DNA of 64,000 nucleotides. Origin: Lysobacteraceae bacterium NML93-0399. Lineage in GTDB: Bacteria; Pseudomonadota; Gammaproteobacteria; Xanthomonadales; Xanthomonadaceae. The notes under the pieces were generated by a model that worked only from the letters and a program-made list of their open reading frames with translations, was not told the origin of the DNA and searched no databases. How positions within the stretch are numbered: position 1 is the stretch's first letter; each line of letters begins with the position of its first letter. The stretch lies in assembly GCA_002307375.1 (NCBI GenBank), contig NTJI01000001.1, positions 434,001-498,000 of the forward strand, given 5' to 3'. Of the stretch, positions 58,830 through 64,000 are shown piece after piece. Both the position numbers and the translations under genes were made by a program.

Positions 58830-59014
58830 GGGACGGCTCGCAACACGATGGGTGGCGGCAGTATGCCGGGCCTGCCGTTGCGATGATCGGATGGAAATGC
58901 CTGCATTTCTCATTCTCACCGGCATCGCACCGTTGCAGCGGCCGGACACGCCATTGCATGCGGCGCGGCGTGCACAGGCGTAGACTCCCGCGCCTTTCCG
59001 CCTGTGCAATTTCC

Positions 59015-60373
59015 ATGAAGATCGGCATCGATTTCGGCACCAGCTATTCGGCCGCGGCCGCGCGCATCGGCGATCGCCTGGTGCACGTCCGTTTCGACGG
59101 CCAGCCGCAGTTCCGGACCGCGGTGTTCTTCCCGACCACCCTGCCCGACCTGGACGCGTTCGAGCTCGACGGTGCGATGGAGGCCGAAGTGGAGACGCTG
59201 ATGCGCAGCCTGCGCAACGACCAGGCGCGAGCCGGCGGCGCGCCACGTCCGGCCGCGCAACTGCGCCGCGACGCCATCCGCATCGTGCGCCGGCAGTGGC
59301 TGGAAACGCGCATGCGCCAGGCCGAATCGTCCGCTGCCGACCTGCAGCATGCGGTGTTCGGCGAGGCGGCGATCGAGAGCTATCTGCTCGAAGGCAGCGG
59401 CAATCTGGTGCAGTCGCCCAAGTCGATGCTGGGCTTCAACCTGCATCCGCGCGCCAAGGAGACGATCACCGGCATCGCCGCGCACATCCTCGAACACATC
59501 CGGCTCACCGCCAGCCAGCAGCTGGGCGCCACGGTGCGCGAAGCGACGCTCGGCCGTCCGGTGCGTTTCCGCAGCTCGCTCGGTGAAGCCGGCGGCGAGC
59601 AGGCGCTGGCACTGCTGCGCGACGCGGCGACGCAAGCGGGTTTCGATTCGGTGGAGTTTCTCGAAGAACCCGCCGCGGCCGCATTGCACTATCACGCCGA
59701 AAGCCCACAACGGCACACCACGCTGGTGGTCGACATCGGCGGCGGTACGACCGACATCGCGCTGGCGGAAGTGGGCGGCGACACCGCGCCGCGCGTGCTG
59801 CGCGCCTGGGGCGTGGGCAATGGCGGCACCGACGTGGACCTCGCGCTGAGCATGGCCCAGGTCATGCCGCTGTTCGGCAAGGGCGCCAGCCGCATTCCGG
59901 TGCACCACTTCGTCGAGGCGGCGACGGTGCAGGACATGCCGCGCCAGCGCGAGTTCCACAAGCGCGACTTCGGCCATGTCGATGCGCCGTTCGGCGCGCG
60001 TCTCAAGGCCCTGCAGCGCGACGGTGGCACCACGCGCCTCTATCGCGGCGTGGAAGGCATGAAGGTGCGCCTGAGTGCGCACGACGACGCCGGCCATGCG
60101 CTGGACTACATCGAGCCGGGGCTGCGCGTGGACGCGACGCGCGCGGCGCTCGAAGCGGCCAGCGCGCGTTTCCTCGACACCATCGGTGCGCTGCTCGACG
60201 AAGTGCGCGGCGATCTCGACGCGCCGCCCGACAGTCTGTTCCTGACCGGCGGCATGTCCGGCGCGCCGTACGTGCAGGCCGCGGCGCAGGCCCGCTTCCC
60301 CGATGCGCGCATCGTGCGCGGCGATCCCTCGCTGGGCGTGGTGTCGGGCCTGGCCGAGCACGCGCGCAACTGA
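59015..60373 (+). CDS. yegD: YegD-like Hsp70-family chaperone
   Basis: This 452-residue protein is an Hsp70 relative without the substrate-binding C-terminal lid. ATG 59015 starts [20 protein letters not shown], the phosphate-1 motif; the upstream frame is non-homologous. The connect and phosphate-2 segments are [15 protein letters not shown] and [20 protein letters not shown], and the adenosine motif is [14 protein letters not shown]. YegD proteins are actin-fold ATPases of unknown client. It looks monocistronic, and the penicillin acylase-family gene follows 80 bases later. Confidence 0.93.
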   Translation: MKIGIDFGTSYSAAAARIGDRLVHVRFDGQPQFRTAVFFPTTLPDLDAFELDGAMEAEVETLMRSLRNDQARAGGAPRPAAQLRRDAIRIVRRQWLETRMRQAESSAADLQHAVFGEAAIESYLLEGSGNLVQSPKSMLGFNLHPRAKETITGIAAHILEHIRLTASQQLGATVREATLGRPVRFRSSLGEAGGEQALALLRDAATQAGFDSVEFLEEPAAAALHYHAESPQRHTTLVVDIGGGTTDIALAEVGGDTAPRVLRAWGVGNGGTDVDLALSMAQVMPLFGKGASRIPVHHFVEAATVQDMPRQREFHKRDFGHVDAPFGARLKALQRDGGTTRLYRGVEGMKVRLSAHDDAGHALDYIEPGLRVDATRAALEAASARFLDTIGALLDEVRGDLDAPPDSLFLTGGMSGAPYVQAAAQARFPDARIVRGDPSLGVVSGLAEHARN

Positions 60374-60453
60374 CGGACCCGGCGCGCGCCGGGCCGCAAC
60401 ACGCGCATGGAATAATCGGCCCGCGCCGCATCGGTCGCGGCCGGGGACTCTCG

Positions 60454-63036
60454 ATGCGCACCTGGATTCTGCGGGCCCTGCTCGCGCTCGTCGCCGTAGC
60501 GGTGATTGCCGCGCTCGTCATGTGGCTGTCGTTGCGCGCGAGTCTGCCGGCGCTCGAGGGCGATGCGCCCCTGGCCGGCCTCGCCGCGCCGGCGACCATC
60601 GAACGTGACGCGAATGGCGTGGTCACGATCACCGCGGCCAGCGAAACCGACGCCATGCGCGCCCTGGGATTCGTGCACGCGCAGGAGCGCTGGTTCGAGA
60701 TGGACCTGATGCGGCGCGTGCCGGCAGGCGAACTGTCGGCGCTGTTCGGGGCGCCGGCGCTGGACGCCGATCGCCGCAACCGTGTCCATCGCATGCGCGC
60801 CCGGGTCGAGGCGTCGTTGCCGGTCATCGCCGGTGATCGCATGCCGCAACTGCAGGCCTACGCCGACGGCGCCAATGCCGGCCTCGCTGCGTTGGGCGCG
60901 CGGCCCTGGGCCTACCTGCTGCTGCGCCAGACGCCGCAGCCCTGGACGCCGTCCGATTCGGCGCTGACCGGCTTTGCGATGTACTTCGATCTGCAGGACG
61001 CCACCAATGCGCGCGAACTGGAGCTGCATCGCCTGGGCGACGCGCTGCCACCGGCACTGAGCACGCTGCTGGCGCATGAGGGCAGTCGCTGGGACGCGCC
61101 CTTGTTCGGCGATACATACGGCGATGCGGCGTTGCCGAACGCGGATGTGGTGGACCTGCGGAAGCTGGATGTGGGGGACGGGGAAGACGCACGCGAGGAC
61201 GGGTCGCCGTTCGCGGCTTCGGGCGATACACAGCTCGGTGCCTCATATCCCCAATCCGCGCTGGCCCCCACTCCACCGTTCGCTTCGCAAACGGTCCCCC
61301 TCTCCCCCGCCTTGCGGGAGAAAGGCCAAGGTGGGCCGCCTGCGGCGGCCGATCTTGGGCGGGGTAGCAACAATTTCGCCGTGTCCGGCACGCTCACGGC
61401 CGACGGCCGGGCGCTGGTTGCCGACGACATGCACCTGGGACTGCGTGCGCCCAACATCTGGTTCCGTGCGCGGCTGCGCTATCCCGATCCACGGGCGCCC
61501 GGCGGACAGGTCGACGTCAGCGGCTTTACCCTGCCCGGCCTGCCGGCGGTCATCGTCGGCAGCAATACCCACGTCGCCTGGGGCTTCACCAACAGCTACG
61601 GCGACTATCTCGACTGGCAGCGCGTGTTGCCATGTAGCGAGGATGCGACCGCGGGCTGCACGCCGACCACGCGCCACGTCGAACGCATCCAGGTCGCCGG
61701 CGGCGATGCGGTCGAGTTCGAGGTCGAAGACAGCGACTGGGGCCCGCTGGTCCATCGCGAATCCGATGGCAGCGTGCTGGCCCTGCGCTGGACGGCGCAC
61801 CTGCCCGGCGCGCTGAACTTCGGCCTGGCCGGGTTCGCACATGCGCGCGATCTCGATGACGCGCTGCGCATCGCCGATGCCACCGCCACGCCCACCCAGA
61901 ACCTCGTCATCGGCGACCGCAGCGGCGCCATCGCCTGGCGTCTGCTCGGTCCGATTCCGGTTCGCGAGGCCGGCTGCGACGGCCATGGCGTCTCGGTACC
62001 CCCGTCGACCGCGCGCGACGCCGGGGCCAACCGTTGCGCGCCGTGGCCGATCGCCACCGATGCGTCGCCGCTGCAACGCGAGGCCGACCGGCTGTGGACG
62101 GCCAACAGCCGCGTCGTCGATGGCGAGGATTTCGCGCGCATCGGCAACGGCGGCGCCGCACTCGGCATCCGCGCCTGGCAGATCCGCGACCGTCTGCAGG
62201 CGCGCGACCGTTTCACCGAGGCCGATCTGCTGGCGATCCAGCTCGACGACCGCGCCCTGCTGCTGTCGCACTGGTACGCACTGCTGCGCAGCGTGGCCGA
62301 GGACGCCGGCCGCGACACCGCGTTGCACGCGCTGGCCGAGGCCTCTGGGGACTGGGACGGCCACGCCAGCGTCGACTCGGCCGGTTATCGCCTGGTGCGC
62401 GCCTGGCGTCTGGCGGTGCATGCGCGACTGATTGACGGCCTGACCGCACCGGCACGCGCGGCGCTCGGTCCGGCGTTCGAGGCGCCGGACCTGCCGGGCT
62501 TCGAAGGCACGGCCTGGCCGCTGGTCGAACACCGTCCCGCGCACCTGCTGCCGCGTCGCTTCGCCTGCACCGCGCAGACCCAGCGCGGCGTGTGCGAGCC
62601 GGTCGACGACGGCTGGCAGGCGCTGTTCGAGGACGCCGCGCGCGAGGTGCGCGACGAACTCGGCGCGCAGGGTGAACTTGCCGACCGCACTTGGGGCGAA
62701 CGCAACACCACCGCCATCTGCCATCCGCTCGCCGCCGCGGTGCCGCTGCTCGGCAAGCGGCTGCTGTGCATGCCGGGCGAACCGCTGCCCGGCGACGGCA
62801 CGGTGCCGCGCGTGCAGGGGCCGGCGTTCGGCGCCTCGCAGCGCATGGTGGTCGCGCCCGGACACGAAGGCGACGGCATCCTGCACATGCCCGGCGGCCA
62901 GAGCGGGCATCCGCTGTCGCCGTTCTGGGGCGCGGGCCACGAAGGCTGGGCGCGTGGGCGGCCTTCGCCGTTCCTGCCGCAGGCGACGGCGCATACCTTG
63001 CGGCTGGTGCCTCAGTCGGTGGTCGACGCGCGGTAG
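60454..63036 (+). CDS. Penicillin acylase-family Ntn hydrolase with a repeat-derived spacer
   Basis: This 860-residue self-cleaving amidase opens with a membrane anchor (WILRALLALVAVAVIAALVMWLSL). The alpha-chain region has GFVHAQERWFEMDLMRR; the beta chain begins at the catalytic serine Ser305 in GRGSNNFAVSG, where autoproteolysis occurs. Downstream, GLPAVIVGSNTHVAWGFTNSYGDY and the C-terminal GGQSGHPLSPFWGAGHEGWARGRP are typical. Residues about 260-300, just before Ser305, are low-complexity and encoded partly by an intergenic-type repeat in frame. Possible substrates are N-acyl homoserine lactones or beta-lactams; this is not determinable. The 3' end overlaps alkB by 25 bases. Confidence 0.93.
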   Translation: MRTWILRALLALVAVAVIAALVMWLSLRASLPALEGDAPLAGLAAPATIERDANGVVTITAASETDAMRALGFVHAQERWFEMDLMRRVPAGELSALFGAPALDADRRNRVHRMRARVEASLPVIAGDRMPQLQAYADGANAGLAALGARPWAYLLLRQTPQPWTPSDSALTGFAMYFDLQDATNARELELHRLGDALPPALSTLLAHEGSRWDAPLFGDTYGDAALPNADVVDLRKLDVGDGEDAREDGSPFAASGDTQLGASYPQSALAPTPPFASQTVPLSPALREKGQGGPPAAADLGRGSNNFAVSGTLTADGRALVADDMHLGLRAPNIWFRARLRYPDPRAPGGQVDVSGFTLPGLPAVIVGSNTHVAWGFTNSYGDYLDWQRVLPCSEDATAGCTPTTRHVERIQVAGGDAVEFEVEDSDWGPLVHRESDGSVLALRWTAHLPGALNFGLAGFAHARDLDDALRIADATATPTQNLVIGDRSGAIAWRLLGPIPVREAGCDGHGVSVPPSTARDAGANRCAPWPIATDASPLQREADRLWTANSRVVDGEDFARIGNGGAALGIRAWQIRDRLQARDRFTEADLLAIQLDDRALLLSHWYALLRSVAEDAGRDTALHALAEASGDWDGHASVDSAGYRLVRAWRLAVHARLIDGLTAPARAALGPAFEAPDLPGFEGTAWPLVEHRPAHLLPRRFACTAQTQRGVCEPVDDGWQALFEDAAREVRDELGAQGELADRTWGERNTTAICHPLAAAVPLLGKRLLCMPGEPLPGDGTVPRVQGPAFGASQRMVVAPGHEGDGILHMPGGQSGHPLSPFWGAGHEGWARGRPSPFLPQATAHTLRLVPQSVVDAR
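61265..61345. repeat. Intergenic-type palindromic repeat inside the penicillin acylase gene
   Basis: CTCCCCCGCCTTGCGGGAG (61302-61320) followed by AAAGGCCAAGGTGGGCC has the hairpin-plus-tail layout of the C family. The preceding CCGTTCGCTTCGCAAACGG is a second small palindrome. It reads in frame as SQTVPLSPALREKGQGGPP, with no stop, directly upstream of the autocatalytic serine. Confidence 0.7.
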
Positions 63037-63626
63037 CGATCGTCGGCCCGCACCGCCTCAGGGCGTACCCGGAACACCGCGCTGATGCGCGGGCCCACCG
63101 GTCGCGTGGTCTTCGGGACGCCGTGCAGATGGGTCAGCTGCGACGCGTGGCTCATCGCCAGCACGCTGCCCGGCGCCAGGTCGACCGCGATCGCGCGCGC
63201 ACCGTCGCGCTGGGGGCGCAGCAGCATCCGACGCGGCGCGCCCAACGAGACCAGCGTCAGCGGATATCCGGGCACCAGCGTGCGCAGGGTGTCGTGGTGC
63301 ATCGCCACACTGTCGTGGCCGTCGCGGTAGAAGTTCAGTCCCACGCCGGTGTACGGCGCCGGCGCCAGGGCCTGCACGCGGGCCAGCATGTCGGACAGCG
63401 GCAGCGCCGGCGGAAGATCGTCGAGTGGCCAGGCGGCCAGCAGCCGGGGCACGTCGACGACGCGGTCGTACATCGGCCGCTGCTGGCGGGTCCAGTGCAC
63501 GTCTGCCCGCAGCGTCTCGAACCAGGCGGTGGCGGTGGCCGCATCGATCGCGTCGGGCCAGTAGCGGATGCCGCCTTCGGCGTCGTCGACGAGGACGATG
63601 GGGGACTGGGTGGCGAACAGGCTCAT
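63012..63626 (-). CDS. alkB: AlkB-like 2-oxoglutarate/Fe(II) dioxygenase
   Basis: This 204-residue enzyme probably removes alkyl groups from DNA or RNA bases by oxidation. ATG 63626 begins MSLFATQSPIVLVDDAEGG; the upstream frame is not homologous. The Fe(II) and 2-oxoglutarate motifs are intact: MHHDTLR (His-x-Asp) and THLHGVPK followed by RPVGPRISAVFR (His and the Arg that binds 2-oxoglutarate). PYTGVGLNFYRDGHDSVAMHHD matches the ALKBH2/AlkB family block. It is convergent with the acylase gene and the two coding regions overlap by 25 bases. Confidence 0.9.
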   Translation of the reverse strand: MSLFATQSPIVLVDDAEGGIRYWPDAIDAATATAWFETLRADVHWTRQQRPMYDRVVDVPRLLAAWPLDDLPPALPLSDMLARVQALAPAPYTGVGLNFYRDGHDSVAMHHDTLRTLVPGYPLTLVSLGAPRRMLLRPQRDGARAIAVDLAPGSVLAMSHASQLTHLHGVPKTTRPVGPRISAVFRVRPEAVRADDRYRASTTD

Positions 63627-63744
63627 GGTGGGCAATGCGGGGATGCGTGCAGTACAACCCGCTTGTGTCGCGCCGCCTGCGACGCCGGCGCGAAGTCGTC
63701 GTTCTGACCTAAGATCGGCGCTCACCCTTCATGGAAGACGATCG

Positions 63745-63969
63745 ATGCGCACACCCGTCCGCCTGTTTCCACTCCTCGCGCTGGCGCCTGCCGCCGCCTT
63801 CGCCGCACCCCGGAGCACGGCCTACGAACTCGGCTACGCCGCCGGCCAGCAGTTCGGCCAGCTGATGCGCATCGCGTTGCCGCTGGGCCTGGCGGCGGGC
63901 GTGGCCGTCGCGGTGTGGCTGGGCTGGCGCGCCTGGTCCCGCAGACGCGCGGCACACGCTTCGCAATGA
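63745..63969 (+). CDS. Small exported or membrane protein of unknown function
   Basis: This 74-residue frame from ATG 63745 has a GGAAG ribosome site 11 bases upstream. It carries a signal-like segment (MRTPVRLFPLLALAPAAAFA), a short periplasmic stretch (APRSTAYELGYAAGQQFGQLMRI), and a membrane helix (LPLGLAAGVAVAVWLGWRAW) with a basic cytoplasmic tail (SRRRAAHASQ). No family is recognised. It is the last gene in the window and is followed by a GC hairpin. Confidence 0.7.
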   Translation: MRTPVRLFPLLALAPAAAFAAPRSTAYELGYAAGQQFGQLMRIALPLGLAAGVAVAVWLGWRAWSRRRAAHASQ

Positions 63970-63973
63970 CGAA

Positions 63974-63992
63974 CGCCCCGCATGGCGGGGCG
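63974..63992 (+). terminator. Hairpin after the small membrane protein gene
   Basis: CGCCCCGC-ATG-GCGGGGCG forms an 8-bp GC stem right after the stop. No T-run is visible before the window ends, so its role as a terminator is tentative. Confidence 0.5.
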
Positions 63993-64000
63993 TCCGGGAC

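Overview
The window is a stretch of chromosome from a high-GC gammaproteobacterium, most likely a member of the Xanthomonadales (Lysobacter, Luteimonas or Stenotrophomonas relatives). This placement is an inference. It rests on very high GC with GC-rich third codon positions, an emrR-emrCAB type efflux operon, an oprO/pstS/pstS/pstCAB/phoU phosphate locus, and dense families of short palindromic intergenic repeats of the kind common in this order. Almost everything is housekeeping or conserved accessory metabolism. I see no prophage, integrase, IS transposase, CRISPR array or biosynthetic cluster.

Layout. 1-1.7 kb: 5' part of ffh, divergent from a CcsA-like membrane protein. 2.1-7.3 kb: a small hypothetical gene, then a MarR regulator and a tripartite drug efflux operon (emrR, outer-membrane lipoprotein, emrA, emrB). 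7.3-8.2 kb: five tandem ~180-190 bp units made of the 3' end of emrB plus an inverted REP pair. 8.2-11.3 kb: PAP2-like membrane protein, radA, a diguanylate cyclase and tRNA-Thr(CGU). 11.3-18.9 kb: murJ, ribF, ileS, lspA and ispH, all on the minus strand. 19-25.3 kb: rpsT; obg, rpmA and rplU; uvrA with an overlapping thioesterase. 25.4-31 kb: an enoyl-CoA isomerase-like protein, a DUF1289-Nudix-mercaptopyruvate sulfurtransferase operon, a degenerate FKBP, a crotonase and nth. 31.3-32.9 kb: a secreted M28 peptidase.

33.1-40.9 kb is a phosphate-starvation locus. An OprO/OprP-type porin diverges from pstS1, followed by a lipoprotein pstS2, pstC, pstA, pstB and phoU. I find three Pho boxes, each of four 11-bp-phased heptamers spanning 40 bp, one before each of the porin, pstS1 and pstS2. 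Together the genes carry phosphate across the outer membrane, capture it in the periplasm, import it through the ABC permease and signal through PhoU.

41-50.3 kb: RNase T, a metallophosphoesterase, a guanidinium exporter (gdx/sugE) preceded by a clear guanidine-II (mini-ykkC) riboswitch, a large periplasmic-propeller diguanylate cyclase, rlmB, rnr and a tandem duplication of tRNA-Leu(CAG), each copy with its own promoter and terminator. 50.5-54.8 kb: cytochrome bd oxidase cydA-cydB-cydX with a perfect FNR site upstream of cydA, next to an Fe-S type FNR regulator. 54.9-64 kb: parC, tpm, a bacterioferritin lacking the heme-ligand methionine, a YegD-like Hsp70, a penicillin-acylase family hydrolase carrying an in-frame intergenic-type repeat in its spacer peptide, an AlkB-like dioxygenase and a small membrane protein.

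Four families of dispersed noncoding repeats recur: (A) GTAGGAGCGCGCTTGCGCGC REP pairs; (B) GTCATTCCCGCGAAAGCGGG pairs; (C) a composite element with a CTCCCCCGC/GCGGGGGAG hairpin and a GGGTTGGGTGGGG tail; (D) GTGATTCGTGATTGGTGATT-like arrays.
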